A stretch of DNA of 64,000 nt from the NCBI RefSeq assembly GCF_000980885.2, contig NZ_LBDA02000007.1:173791-237790 (forward strand), written 5' to 3'. Under the pieces are notes generated by a model, which did no database searches, was not told the origin of the DNA, and worked only from the letters and a program-made list of their open reading frames with translations. Positions 1 to 9,012 of the stretch are shown here, piece after piece; the first letter of the stretch is position 1; each line of letters starts with the position of its first letter. Position numbers and translations under genes: made by a program. The DNA is from Streptomyces malaysiense (GTDB taxonomy: Bacteria > Actinomycetota > Actinomycetes > Streptomycetales > Streptomycetaceae).

Positions 1-706
1 CGTTGATGGCCTCCTGAGCCATGTAACGGCCGTACGGGATCTTCGCCGCGTCGATCACCTCGACGTGCGGGGGCAGTTCCGCGAGCAGGTCGCGCGGTCC
101 GAGCCGGTCGGCGATGACGACGTCCGCCTCGGCGAGCAGCCGGCGGCCGCGGACCGTGATCAGATCGGGGTCGCCGGGACCGCCGCCGACCAGGGAGACG
201 CCGGGGGTGCGGGTGCGGTGGTGGGGGGCGACGAGGGTGCCGTCGCGCAGGCCCTCGACGACCGCGTCGCGGATGGCGGCGGTGTGCCGGGGATCACGCC
301 CGCGGGCGTCCGTGGTGAGGACGGCGACCGTGACGCCCTCGCTGGTGCCGGTGGCGGGAGTCCAGGCGGTGGCCTGGTCCGCGTCGTCGGAGCGGACGCA
401 CCAGACGCGGTTCCGCTCGGCCTCGGCGGAGGCGGCGGTGTTGGCGGCGGGGTCGCTGGTGGCGATGAGGGCGTACCAGGCGTCGGCGAGGTCGCCGTCC
501 TCGTACCGCCGCCGGTGCCAGGTGATCTCACCCGCGTCCGCCATCGCCTCGACCGAGGGGGTCGCCCCGGGGGAGACCAGGACGATGTCCGCGCCGGCCG
601 CGATCAGGGCGGGCAGGCGGCGCTGGGCGACCTGTCCGGCGCCGAGGACGACCACACGGCGGCCGGAGAGGCGGAGACCTACGGGGTAGGCGGGGTGTTC
701 GGCCAT
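1..706 (-). CDS. cobA: Siroheme synthase / uroporphyrinogen-III C-methyltransferase, 3' end outside window
   Basis: The visible 235 codons hold two domains. Residues 1-160 form a Rossmann precorrin-2 dehydrogenase/ferrochelatase-like domain with the nucleotide loop VVVLGAGQVAQRR. From about residue 165 the SAM methyltransferase domain begins (VSLVGGGPGDPDLIT, then VIADRL), which methylates uroporphyrinogen III at C2 and C7 to give precorrin-2. The methyltransferase C-terminus is cut by the window edge. The ATG at 704-706 follows a GGAGGAGCC ribosome site. It lies downstream of the BluB-CobT gene on the same strand, behind a strong hairpin, and supplies the precursor for siroheme and cobalamin. 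Confidence 0.93.
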   Translation of the reverse strand, partial: MAEHPAYPVGLRLSGRRVVVLGAGQVAQRRLPALIAAGADIVLVSPGATPSVEAMADAGEITWHRRRYEDGDLADAWYALIATSDPAANTAASAEAERNRVWCVRSDDADQATAWTPATGTSEGVTVAVLTTDARGRDPRHTAAIRDAVVEGLRDGTLVAPHHRTRTPGVSLVGGGPGDPDLITVRGRRLLAEADVVIADRLGPRDLLAELPPHVEVIDAAKIPYGRYMAQEAIN

Positions 707-799
707 GGCTCCTCCGGGGGCGTTGTGGTGGCCCTGACGTGCGGATTTTACGTGGACGGAGGCGTCGGCGGGACAGGTGTCCGGGAGGTGGGCGGGGGC

Positions 800-833
800 G
801 GCCCGGTGGGTGGGCGCGACCACCCACCGGGCC
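800..833 (-). terminator. Hairpin terminator after the bluB-cobT fusion
   Basis: A perfect 14-bp inverted repeat (GGCCCGGTGGGTGG and its complement) with a six-base loop starts 26 bases past the stop codon. There is no U-tract, which is common for Streptomyces terminators. Confidence 0.7.
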
Positions 834-859
834 GCGCCCGAAGCACGGTGCCGCGGCAC

Positions 860-3800
860 CTACTTCTCGGTGACTCCCGCCGAGTCGAACGTGGCCACCT
901 CGTGCATCGCCCTCGCCGCGCTCTGCACCAGCGGCAGGGCGAGCAGGGCACCGGTGCCCTCGCCGAGGCGGAGGTCGAGGTCGACCAGGGGGCGCAGGCC
1001 GAGCTTGTTGAGTGCCGCGACATGGCCCGGCTCGGCACTGCGGTGACCGGCGATGCAGGCCGCGAGGACCTCGGGGGCGATGGCACGGGCCACCAGGGCC
1101 GCGGCACCGGCGCTGACACCGTCCAGGATGACCGGCGTGCGCAGGGACGCGCCGCCGAGCAGCAGGCCGACCATCGCCGCGTGCTCGAAGCCGCCGAGGG
1201 CCGCGAGGACGCCGATGGGGTCGGCCGGGTCCGGCTGGTGGAGCTCCAGGGCGCGCCGGACCACCTCGGTCTTGCGGGCCAGCGTCTCGTCGTTGATGCC
1301 GGTGCCGCGACCGGTGACCTCGGCCGGGTCGGTGCCGGTGAAGACGGAGATCAGCGCGGCGGACGCGGTGGTGTTGGCGATGCCCATCTCACCGGTGAGC
1401 AGCGCCTTGTTCCCGGCCGCGACCAGGTCGCGCGCGGTCTCGATGCCGACCTCGATGGCGGCCTTGGCCTCCTCGCGGCTCATCGCGGGCCCCGCCGTCA
1501 TGTCGGACGTGCCGCCGCGGATCTTGCGGGGCAGCAGGCCCGGGGTGGCGGGCAGGTCGGCGGCCACGCCGACGTCCACGACGCACACCTCGGCGCCGAC
1601 CTGGGCGGCGAAGGCGTTGCAGACCGCGCCCCCGCCCAGGAAGTTGGCCACCATCTGGCCGGTGACCTCCTGCGGCCAGGGGGTGACACCCTGGGCGTGC
1701 ACGCCGTGGTCGCCCGCGAAGATGGCGACGGCCGCGGGCTCCGGGATCGGCGGCGGGCACTGCCGGGACAGGCCCGACAGCTGCGCGGAGATGATCTCCA
1801 GCATGCCGAGCGCGCCGGCCGGCTTGGTCATGCGCTTCTGGCGCTCCCAGGCCTCACCGAGGGCCTTGGCGTCGAGCGGGCGGATCTGGGCGACGGTCTC
1901 GGCAAGCAGGTCGTGGGGTTCCTCTCCGGGCAGGGCGCGGCGGCCGTACGTCTCTTCGTGCACCACCCAGGACAGGGGGCGCCGCTTGGACCAGCCCGCC
2001 TGCATCAGCTCGGGCTCGTCCGGGAATTCGTCGACGTACCCGACGCACAGGTAGGCGATGACCTCCAGGTGCTCGGGCAGGCCGAGGGCCCGCACCATCT
2101 CGCGCTCCTCGAAGAAGCTGACCCAGCCCACGCCCAGGCCCTCGGCGCGGGCGGCGAGCCAGAGGTTCTCGACGGCGAGGGCGGCGGAGTACGGCGCCAT
2201 CTGGGGCTGGGTGTACCGGCCCAGGGTGTGCCGGCCGCCGCGGGTGGGGTCGGCGGTGACGACGATGTTCACCGGGGTGTCGAGGATGGCCTCGATCTTC
2301 AGTTCCTTGAACTGCTTCGCCCGGCCCTTGGGCAGCGACTTCGCGTACGCCTCGCGCTGGCGGACGGCCAGTTCGTGCATGGTGCGCCGGGTGTCGGCGG
2401 ACCGGATGACGACGAAGTCCCAGGGCTGCGAGTGACCGACGGAGGGCGCGGTGTGCGCGGCCTCCAGGACGCGGAGCAGCACCTCGTGCGGGATGGGGTC
2501 GTTACGGAAGCCGTTGCGGATGTCGCGGCGCTCCCGCATCACCTTGAGCACGGCCTCTCGCTCGGCGTCGTCGTAGCCCGGGGCGGCGGGGCCGGCGGCC
2601 TGCGGCGCGGGCGCCGCCTCGGCCGGGCTCTCGGCCCGCTCGGCGGCGGGCTCCGCGGTCTCGGTGTGCGCCACGGCCTCGGCCTCCCGGGGCGCGGGCA
2701 CGGCGGCCTGCGGCGCGGGACCCTGCGCGGGCGGGACGAGGGGGTGTGGCGGGGTCGGCGCGAGATGCGGCGCGCTCGGCACCTGTCCCTCCACCGGCAC
2801 GAACTCTCCGAGCGGCGGCCCGGGAGCCGGCTCCGGGGGAACCTCGGGCGACTGCTCTGCGGGAGCGGGCCGCACGGGGGCGTCCACCGGCTCGGAGCCC
2901 TGCTGGGCCGGGTCCTCGGCGGGCGGGGCGGGCTGCGGCTGCGCGGGGGCGACGGGGGCCGGTGCGGCCTGCGGCTGCGCGGCTTCGGCAGTCGCGGCCA
3001 CGTCGGCGGGCTGCGGCTGCGCGGCTTCGGCGGCGACCGGGGCCGGGGCGGCTTCGACAGGCTGCTGGGGGACGGGTGCGGCGGGGTCACCGGCCGGCAC
3101 CCGCGCGGCGACGGGAGCCGCCTGGACCGCCGGGTCCTGAGCCGGCGGCAGCGCCTGCGCCTCGGCCTGGGGCTCCGGCGGCGCGGCGGGCTGCTGCGGG
3201 ACGCCGGGTACGGCCGGCGCGTCCTGGCCGACGGGTTCCACCGGCTGGGGGACCTGGACCTGGGGGGCCTCCGGGGCGGGGGCGGCGACGGCCTCGGCCG
3301 GCTGGGCCGGAGCGACCGGGACGGCCACGGGCTCGGCAGTCAGGGCCGCCTCGGCGGCGACGGGCTCGACGACGGGTTCGGCGACGACGGGTTCGACCGG
3401 CTCGGCGGCCTGTACGGCCTCGCCCGCTTCGACGGCCTCGGCGACCGCGACGGGCTCGGCCGTGACCGGCTCGACCGGCCGGGCTGCCTCGACGGCGGGA
3501 GCCACGGCACCGGGGACCTGGTGGGCGTCCGGGGCAGGGGCGGCGACGGCCTCGGCAGGCTGGGGCACCTGGACGGGTTCGACGGCGACGGGTTCGGCGA
3601 CGACCGGCTGAGCGGCCTCGGCGGCCGGCACGGCGGCACCGGGAACCCGCTCCTCGGCCCGCACGGGCGCACCGGCCTCCGGCACTGCCTCCGCGGCGAC
3701 CGATGCCTCGGCGACCGGTGCCTCGGCGACCGGTGTCTGGGGAACCTGCTGGACCAGCTGGACCTGTTGCACGACAGCGGCCGCTCCGGCGGCCTCGGCG

Positions 3801-4789
3801 GCCTGGACGTCCGGCGTCGGCACGGGCTCCACGGCGACCGGCACGCTCTCCTCGGCCGGCGCCACCGCGCCGGCGGCCACCGGCTGCCGGGAGACGTCCG
3901 GTCCCTGACCGTCGACGGGCCGCGGACCGTCCTGGCCCGGTACGACCTGCTCGGGGGCGGCCGCCTGCCCGGCGGCCGCGCCATCGGCGTCCGGCGTCCC
4001 CACCGGCGCCGGATCAACCGTTTCCGCGTCCGGCACCCGCTCGGCGACCGGTTCCGCCTCGGCGACCGGCGCCCGGGGCGCCTCCGCGACGACCGGCTCG
4101 GCCGCGGCGACCGGCGCCTCGGGAGCGGCGACAGCGTCCAAAGCCGTGCCCGGCGCCTCGGCGGCCTGCTCGGCGGCCTGCTCCGGCACCTCGACGGCGA
4201 CCGGCACGGCCTCGGCGGCGGCAACCGGCACACCGATCACCTGGACGGCGGCCTGTCCGGCCTCCGCCACGCCCGGCGCCTGGACCGCGGCCGGGGCGGC
4301 CTCCGCCGCTCCCGGTACCTGGCCGGCGCCCGGCGCCGCCACGGCCGTACCCGCCGCGGCCGCGCCCCAGGGGGCCGCGGTCTGCGGGCCCATGTCCCGG
4401 AGGGGCTGGGCGTCGAGGTACTCGGGGCCGCGGTCGGCGAGGGTGCGGACCGGGCCGGCGGAGGTGTCGGGGATGAGCGGGCCGAGGTGCAGGGGGCGGC
4501 GCGGCACGGACGTCTCCTGCGCGGACGGGAGGCGGACGCCGCTCAGGTCCACGGAACCCGTGTCGCGGCCGGAGGCCTCGTGCAGCGTCTCGACCACCGG
4601 CTCGGGGGCGGGCGGCGGCACCTCGTTGCCCCATGCGCCCTGGGCGCCCGGCAGCAGCAGGTCTTCGTCCTCGGCGGGGGCCTCGGAGAGATAGGTGTAC
4701 GCGCCGCCGTGCGCGGTGACGCCCGGCTGCTCCACCATGCCTGCGCTCTCCGGCTGTCCCTCGCCCGGGACCTGGCCGGTGTCGGTCAT
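860..4789 (-). CDS. cobT: BluB-CobT fusion with giant Ala/Pro/Val/Glu-rich N-terminus
   Basis: 1309 residues, about four times a normal CobT. Residues 1-130 are polar and unremarkable, 130-735 are a degenerate Ala-Val-Pro-Glu repeat tract. Residues 740-960 match BluB/nitroreductase (ERRDIRNGF, APSVGHSQPWDFV, GLGVGWVSF), which makes 5,6-dimethylbenzimidazole from FMNH2. Residues 968-1309 are CobT (GDHGVHAQGVTPWP, GEMGIANTT, and the catalytic-Glu region LRLGEGTGALLALPL), which joins DMB to nicotinate mononucleotide to give alpha-ribazole phosphate. Both enzymatic halves look intact. The ATG sits behind GCGAGGGG. The fusion puts DMB synthesis and its consumption in one chain; the role of the low-complexity tract is unknown. 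Confidence 0.92.
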   Translation of the reverse strand: MTDTGQVPGEGQPESAGMVEQPGVTAHGGAYTYLSEAPAEDEDLLLPGAQGAWGNEVPPPAPEPVVETLHEASGRDTGSVDLSGVRLPSAQETSVPRRPLHLGPLIPDTSAGPVRTLADRGPEYLDAQPLRDMGPQTAAPWGAAAAGTAVAAPGAGQVPGAAEAAPAAVQAPGVAEAGQAAVQVIGVPVAAAEAVPVAVEVPEQAAEQAAEAPGTALDAVAAPEAPVAAAEPVVAEAPRAPVAEAEPVAERVPDAETVDPAPVGTPDADGAAAGQAAAPEQVVPGQDGPRPVDGQGPDVSRQPVAAGAVAPAEESVPVAVEPVPTPDVQAAEAAGAAAVVQQVQLVQQVPQTPVAEAPVAEASVAAEAVPEAGAPVRAEERVPGAAVPAAEAAQPVVAEPVAVEPVQVPQPAEAVAAPAPDAHQVPGAVAPAVEAARPVEPVTAEPVAVAEAVEAGEAVQAAEPVEPVVAEPVVEPVAAEAALTAEPVAVPVAPAQPAEAVAAPAPEAPQVQVPQPVEPVGQDAPAVPGVPQQPAAPPEPQAEAQALPPAQDPAVQAAPVAARVPAGDPAAPVPQQPVEAAPAPVAAEAAQPQPADVAATAEAAQPQAAPAPVAPAQPQPAPPAEDPAQQGSEPVDAPVRPAPAEQSPEVPPEPAPGPPLGEFVPVEGQVPSAPHLAPTPPHPLVPPAQGPAPQAAVPAPREAEAVAHTETAEPAAERAESPAEAAPAPQAAGPAAPGYDDAEREAVLKVMRERRDIRNGFRNDPIPHEVLLRVLEAAHTAPSVGHSQPWDFVVIRSADTRRTMHELAVRQREAYAKSLPKGRAKQFKELKIEAILDTPVNIVVTADPTRGGRHTLGRYTQPQMAPYSAALAVENLWLAARAEGLGVGWVSFFEEREMVRALGLPEHLEVIAYLCVGYVDEFPDEPELMQAGWSKRRPLSWVVHEETYGRRALPGEEPHDLLAETVAQIRPLDAKALGEAWERQKRMTKPAGALGMLEIISAQLSGLSRQCPPPIPEPAAVAIFAGDHGVHAQGVTPWPQEVTGQMVANFLGGGAVCNAFAAQVGAEVCVVDVGVAADLPATPGLLPRKIRGGTSDMTAGPAMSREEAKAAIEVGIETARDLVAAGNKALLTGEMGIANTTASAALISVFTGTDPAEVTGRGTGINDETLARKTEVVRRALELHQPDPADPIGVLAALGGFEHAAMVGLLLGGASLRTPVILDGVSAGAAALVARAIAPEVLAACIAGHRSAEPGHVAALNKLGLRPLVDLDLRLGEGTGALLALPLVQSAARAMHEVATFDSAGVTEK

Positions 4790-5124
4790 GCGTACCCCTC
4801 GCCCAATCGGTTAGTGCTCCTACGACCAGCTCACCCGGAACGGCACACCGACCGCCCATAGTGAAGAACGAGCGTCCGTGCCCAGCGGCACGAACGACCC
4901 GCCGGAAAAGGCGACAAAGCCATTCAGTGGCATTGTCCCGGTCGTTGCGCCGTCGCGACAGCATGATCCGCGACAGGCCGCTGTGGACTACGCCACGTTG
5001 CGCGTCCACGGGTTCGCTGTACCGCGCCCGGCCCAAGACGGGCGTGCGTTCCGGACATTGGCGAACGAAGTTCCGGGCCACCGGTGCGGTACAACGATCG
5101 GCCAGCCTACCGCGCGCGGTACGA
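4790..5124. other. 335-bp intergenic region between cobL and bluB-cobT
   Basis: Less GC-rich than its surroundings and no ORF in it looks coding. I searched by eye for a cobalamin riboswitch (B12 box) on the minus strand. I saw only a GCCACTG-like heptamer in the reverse complement near 4925-4935, without the other conserved blocks. It probably holds the bluB-cobT promoter and the cobL 3' end; I can support nothing more specific. Confidence 0.4.
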
Positions 5125-6348
5125 CTACCGGATCACGGGGCGATCGGACAGCACCCCGCTGAGCAGGAACGCGACGTTCCGCTCGGTCTCCCGCCAGGCG
5201 CGGGTGTCGAGTTCGACGGACTGGAGCAGGGCGCACTCGACCCGGTATCCGTGCTCGGTCAGGTCGCGGCCGACGAGTTCGGCCGCGTCGCGGGTCGCGG
5301 CGTGGGCGACGATGCGCTGCGGGCGGCGGTCGGCGACCGCCGAGACCACGGCCGCTCCCCCGCCGCCGACCCGGACCACATCGGGCTCGGGCAGGTCCTC
5401 CAGGACGTGCGGGGCGCTGCCGCGTACCACTTGGAGCTGGACTCCGTAACGGCGGGCGGCGCCGTCGGCGCGGGCGCAGGCGGCCGGTTCACGGTCGACG
5501 GCGATGACGGCGGCGCCGGCGCGCGCCGCCTCCACGGCGAACGCGCCGGAGCCGCAGCCGATGTCCCAGACGAGGTCGCCGACCCGGGGCCCGAGGCGGG
5601 CGAGTTGGGCGGCGCGCAGCAGCTCGGTCTCGCCCTCGCCGAGCGCGACGCCGTCGCCGTACGCCTCGTCGGGCTGGACCCAGCCGCGCGGGCCGGTGCC
5701 CGGGTCGCGGCCGGCGATCCAGCCGCCGTCCCCGGTCGCGCCCACCGGGCCGCCGATGACGATGACGACGTTCGGGTCGCGCCAGGTGTGGTCGGGGGCC
5801 TTGTCGGAGGTGACGACGGAGACCTGTTCGCGTTCGGTGCCCAGTTCCTCGCAGATGACGAAGGTGCGGTGGACGCCCGCGAGGAGGAGGCCGAGTTCGG
5901 CGGGGCCGGCGCCCGGTGCGGTGAGCACGGCCACCTTGGTGTGGGCGCGGCAGACGTTCACGGCCCGGCGCAGGGTGCGCGGGTGGGCGACGACGACCTG
6001 GGCGTCGTCCCAGGGCATGCCGGCTCGGGCGAAGGCGGCGGCGACGGAGGAGACGCCCGGGACGACCTCCACCTCCAGGCCGAACTCCGGTGCGCGCAGG
6101 GTGCGTACGACGCCGAAGAAGCCGGGGTCGCCGTCGGCGAGCACGACCGCGGTGCCCCGGTGGCCGGCGATGCGGCGGGCCGCGAGCGAGACGCTGCCGA
6201 GACGGATGCGTTCGGCGGCGGGCGGGACCTCGGGCAGTGCCAGGTGGTGGGCCGCGCCTGCCACGAGGGTGGCGGCGCCGAGGGCGGAGCGTGCCGCGTC
6301 GGTCAGCGGCGAGCCGTCCCAGCCGATCACCGTGACCCGGTCGGCCAT
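5125..6348 (-). CDS. cobL: Precorrin-6Y C5,15-methyltransferase (decarboxylating), CbiE-CbiT fusion
   Basis: 407 residues, the normal length for CobL. Residues 1-205 form the CbiE-type SAM tetrapyrrole methylase (VTVIGWDGSPL, LADGDPGFFG, VVPGVSSVAAAFARAGMPWDDA). Residues 215-400 form the CbiT class-I methyltransferase (motif I VWDIGCGSGAFAVEAAR, followed by VDREPAACARA), which methylates C15 and decarboxylates the C12 acetate. It acts in the aerobic cobalamin branch in the cytosol and fits the neighbouring cobalamin genes. ATG at 6346-6348 is the first good start; stop is TAG. Confidence 0.94.
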   Translation of the reverse strand: MADRVTVIGWDGSPLTDAARSALGAATLVAGAAHHLALPEVPPAAERIRLGSVSLAARRIAGHRGTAVVLADGDPGFFGVVRTLRAPEFGLEVEVVPGVSSVAAAFARAGMPWDDAQVVVAHPRTLRRAVNVCRAHTKVAVLTAPGAGPAELGLLLAGVHRTFVICEELGTEREQVSVVTSDKAPDHTWRDPNVVIVIGGPVGATGDGGWIAGRDPGTGPRGWVQPDEAYGDGVALGEGETELLRAAQLARLGPRVGDLVWDIGCGSGAFAVEAARAGAAVIAVDREPAACARADGAARRYGVQLQVVRGSAPHVLEDLPEPDVVRVGGGGAAVVSAVADRRPQRIVAHAATRDAAELVGRDLTEHGYRVECALLQSVELDTRAWRETERNVAFLLSGVLSDRPVIR

Positions 6349-6461
6349 CGTCGTCCATCTCCAGGTTTTCGCAGGTCGTCAGGGGTGCAGAGCCCGAAGG
6401 CGGGCTTGGTGAGGCTACCCGGTCGCGCGGCGTCGCGGGCGACGGGCCGCGGCGGCGGGGA

Positions 6462-7100
6462 TCAGTTCCAGTCGGCGTACGACGTGAACCCGCTGGTGTC
6501 GGCGAGCTGCTCGTCGGCGCCCTCCAGGTCCTCCGGCAGCAGGCTCCACACGATGAAGTCGGTGCGCAGATCGGCCCAGCCGCCGTCCTCGGTGCGCACA
6601 TGGACTATGCAGGCGTTGCGCAGCACGCCCTCGCTGATGCAGCCGATCTTCTGGGCGACCTGCTGGGAGGCGGTGTTGTCGGCGGCGGTCCGCAGTTCGA
6701 CGCGCTCGAAGCGCTGGTCGCCGAAGAGCCAGCGGGCGGTGGCGAGCGCGGCCTCGGAGGCGTAGCCCTCGCCGCGGGCCCAGGGCGCGACGATGTACGA
6801 CAGCTCGGTGGCGCGGATGTTCCAGTTCGTCCTGGTCAGCCGGACGATGCCGACCAGGCGCTGGGTGAGGAACTCGGTGACGGCGAGGTCGAGACCGCGG
6901 CCCGCGGCGCGTTCCGCGGGCGCGTGCTCCGTGATCCAGTGCCGGGCGCCGGCCTCGGTGAACGGCTGGGGCACGTCGGTCCAGGCGGCGACCTGCTCGT
7001 CGTTCATCATCTCGGCCATGGCGGACACGTCGTCCTCGTCGAGGGGGCGCAGCACCAACCGCTCCGTGCTGATGGAGATGTTGGGGAAGGTGCTCGTCAT
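6462..7100 (-). CDS. GNAT acetyltransferase, RimJ/RimL type
   Basis: 212 residues. The N-terminus ISTERLVLRPLDEDD and the acetyl-CoA loop in WARGEGYASEAALATARW are characteristic of the RimJ/RimL (Acetyltransf_3) group of N-acetyltransferases, which acetylate protein N-termini or small amines; the substrate cannot be read from the sequence. I chose the ATG at 7098-7100 because GGAG lies seven bases upstream. A longer reading frame to 7214 exists, but its extra residues look non-coding. It stands alone between cobL and the met transporter. Confidence 0.85.
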   Translation of the reverse strand: MTSTFPNISISTERLVLRPLDEDDVSAMAEMMNDEQVAAWTDVPQPFTEAGARHWITEHAPAERAAGRGLDLAVTEFLTQRLVGIVRLTRTNWNIRATELSYIVAPWARGEGYASEAALATARWLFGDQRFERVELRTAADNTASQQVAQKIGCISEGVLRNACIVHVRTEDGGWADLRTDFIVWSLLPEDLEGADEQLADTSGFTSYADWN

Positions 7101-7201
7101 GCGCCGCTCCGTAACCTTCGGAAGAACTCGAGTGACAGCGGGGCCGTGAAACGGGCCCGCTGAACTGCCCAGCATGCAGCATGAAACCACTGAAACGCAC
7201 A

Positions 7202-7236
7202 ACGGGGTCCACACCCGGTGAGGGAGTGGACCCCGT
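7202..7236 (-). terminator. Terminator after metQ
   Basis: Perfect 11-bp inverted repeat ACGGGGTCCAC/GTGGACCCCGT with a 13-base loop, 32 bases after the metQ stop codon. It closes the metNIQ transcript and may also act on the opposite strand. Confidence 0.7.
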
Positions 7237-7267
7237 GGGTCGCGACGCGGTGCGCGCGGTGGCCGGA

Positions 7268-8098
7268 TCAGAAGGAGGGGATGACCGAGCCCTGGTACTT
7301 GTCCTCGATGAACTTCCTGACCTCGGGCGAGGTGAGGAGCTTGGCGAGCTTCTTGACCCGGGGGTCGTTCTCGTTGCCCTTCTTCACCGCGAGGAAGTTG
7401 CCGTAGGGGTTGTTCTTCGCGGACTCCAGGACGAGGGCGTCCTTGGCGGGCTTGAGGCCCGCGGAGATGGCGTAGTTGCCGTTGACGACCGCCGCGTCCA
7501 CGTCGTCCAGGGAGCGCGGGGTCTGGGCCGCCTCCACCTCCTTGAACCGGAGGTGCTTCGGGTTCTCGGCGATGTCCTCGGGGGTGGCGTCGTTGCCGGC
7601 ACCGGACTTGAGGGTGATGAGCCCGTTGTCGGCGAGCAGCTTCAGTGCGCGGCCCTCGTTGACGGCGTCGTTGGGGACCGCGACGGTCGCACCGCTCCCC
7701 AGCTCGTCCGCCTTCTTGACCTTGTGCGAGTACAGGCCGAGCGGCTCCAGGTGCACCGTGACCACGGGCACGATGTGGGTGCCGCGCTTCTTGTTGAAGT
7801 CGTCCAGGTACGGCTGGTTCTGGAAGTAGTTGGCGTCCACCGAGCCGTCCTCGGTCGCCGTGTTCGGCGTGATGTAGTCGGTGAACTCCTTGACCTGGAG
7901 GTCGAGCCCGGCCTTCTTCGCGAGGTTCTTCTCGACGAAGTTCAGGATCTCGGCGTGCGGGACCGGGCTGGCGGCGACGACCAGCGGGCCGCTGTAGTCG
8001 TGGGAGGCGGAGGAGTTGCCGGAGCCGCAGGCGGTCAGCCCGAAGGCGAGGGCCCCGGCGGCGAGGACGGCGGTGGTGAGCTTGGCGGTGTTACGCAC
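7268..8098 (-). CDS. metQ: Methionine ABC transporter substrate-binding lipoprotein
   Basis: 276 residues with a lipoprotein signal peptide (lipobox LTAC, lipidated Cys24). The mature part is a NlpA/MetQ-type solute-binding protein: VVAASPVPHAEIL, VDANYFQNQPYLDDFN, VAVPNDAVNEGRAL and PRSLDDVDAAVVNGNYA are family signatures. It captures methionine, probably also its analogues, outside the membrane and delivers it to MetI/MetN. Start is GTG at 8096-8098, behind AAGGAAAGG. A 167-bp GC-rich gap separates it from metI; I see no separate signal in the gap. Last gene of metNIQ. Confidence 0.93.
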   Translation of the reverse strand: MRNTAKLTTAVLAAGALAFGLTACGSGNSSASHDYSGPLVVAASPVPHAEILNFVEKNLAKKAGLDLQVKEFTDYITPNTATEDGSVDANYFQNQPYLDDFNKKRGTHIVPVVTVHLEPLGLYSHKVKKADELGSGATVAVPNDAVNEGRALKLLADNGLITLKSGAGNDATPEDIAENPKHLRFKEVEAAQTPRSLDDVDAAVVNGNYAISAGLKPAKDALVLESAKNNPYGNFLAVKKGNENDPRVKKLAKLLTSPEVRKFIEDKYQGSVIPSF

Positions 8099-8265
8099 GA
8101 AAAGTGCCTTTCCTTGTGGTGGTGCTGCCCCGGATCGGGGTGCGGCGCGAAGCGCCTCGTCGAGGGGTGGTGGTCCGGTGCGGGGGGGGCCGGTGCGGGA
8201 CGGACGACGGTGAACCGTGGGGCCGGCCGTCCGGCGGAGTCGTCTCCACGCGTCCCGGCCGGTGC

Positions 8266-9012
8266 TTACGCGGCCTCGGTGACCTCTGCCGGGTCCGGTC
8301 CCTTGGCCTCCTTGGCCTTCAGCAGCCGCAGCCTGGGCGCGGGGCCGGAACGGCCGCCGCGGCGGTGCAGGGCGCGGGCGGCGAAGTCGCCGGCGAACTG
8401 GATGAGGGAAATGACGACGGCGAGGATCCCGACGGTGATCCACATCAGCTCGGTCTCGAAGCGCTGGTAGCCGTAGCGGACGGCGAGGTCGCCGAGGCCG
8501 CCGCCGCCGACCGTGCCGGCCATGGCGGAGTAGCCGATGAGGGCGATGACGGTGGTGGTGGTGCTGGCGATCAAGGAGGGCAGGGACTCGGGGACCAGCA
8601 CCTTGCGGACGACGGTCCAGGTGTTGCCGCCCATGGACTGCACGGCCTCCACGAGCCCGCCGTCCACCTCGCGCACGGCCGTCTCGACCAGGCGGGCGAA
8701 GAACGGGATACCGCCGATGGCGAGCGGTACGACCGCGGCGGCGGTGCCGATCGTCGTCCCGGTGACCCAGCGGGTGAAGCTCATCAGGGCGACCATCAGG
8801 ATGATGAACGGCAGCGAGCGGCCGACGTTCACGACCTGGCCGATCACCTTGTTGGCGACGACGTTCTGCAGCAGCCCCCCGCGGTCCGTGAGGACGAGGA
8901 GGAGACCGAGCGGAAGGCCCACGACGACGGCGATCAGGGTGGACCAGAGCACCATGTCGAACGTCTGGGAACACGCGTCGGACAGCAGGGGCTGCATCTC
9001 GGACCAGGTCAC
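8266..9012 (-). CDS. metI: Methionine ABC transporter permease
   Basis: 248 residues with about five membrane segments and the permease EAA loop around EAVQSMGGNTWTVVRKVLVP, which docks on the ATPase. SLPFIILMVAL and GYSAMAGTVGGGGLGDLA are typical MetI sequences. The C-terminal 30 residues are a charged cytoplasmic tail. The GTG start overlaps the metN stop (GTGA), so the two are translationally coupled. Confidence 0.93.
   Translation of the reverse strand: MTWSEMQPLLSDACSQTFDMVLWSTLIAVVVGLPLGLLLVLTDRGGLLQNVVANKVIGQVVNVGRSLPFIILMVALMSFTRWVTGTTIGTAAAVVPLAIGGIPFFARLVETAVREVDGGLVEAVQSMGGNTWTVVRKVLVPESLPSLIASTTTTVIALIGYSAMAGTVGGGGLGDLAVRYGYQRFETELMWITVGILAVVISLIQFAGDFAARALHRRGGRSGPAPRLRLLKAKEAKGPDPAEVTEAA

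Noticed and set aside
65..4861. 1598-residue plus-strand open frame opposite bluB-cobT
   Set aside because: It is a shadow of the GC-rich coding strand: Gly/Arg-rich, crosses two genes and an intergenic hairpin, and has no homologous motifs.
4790..5124. Possible cobalamin riboswitch upstream of bluB-cobT
   Set aside because: Only one heptamer resembles a conserved block; the B12 box and the remaining core are not visible.
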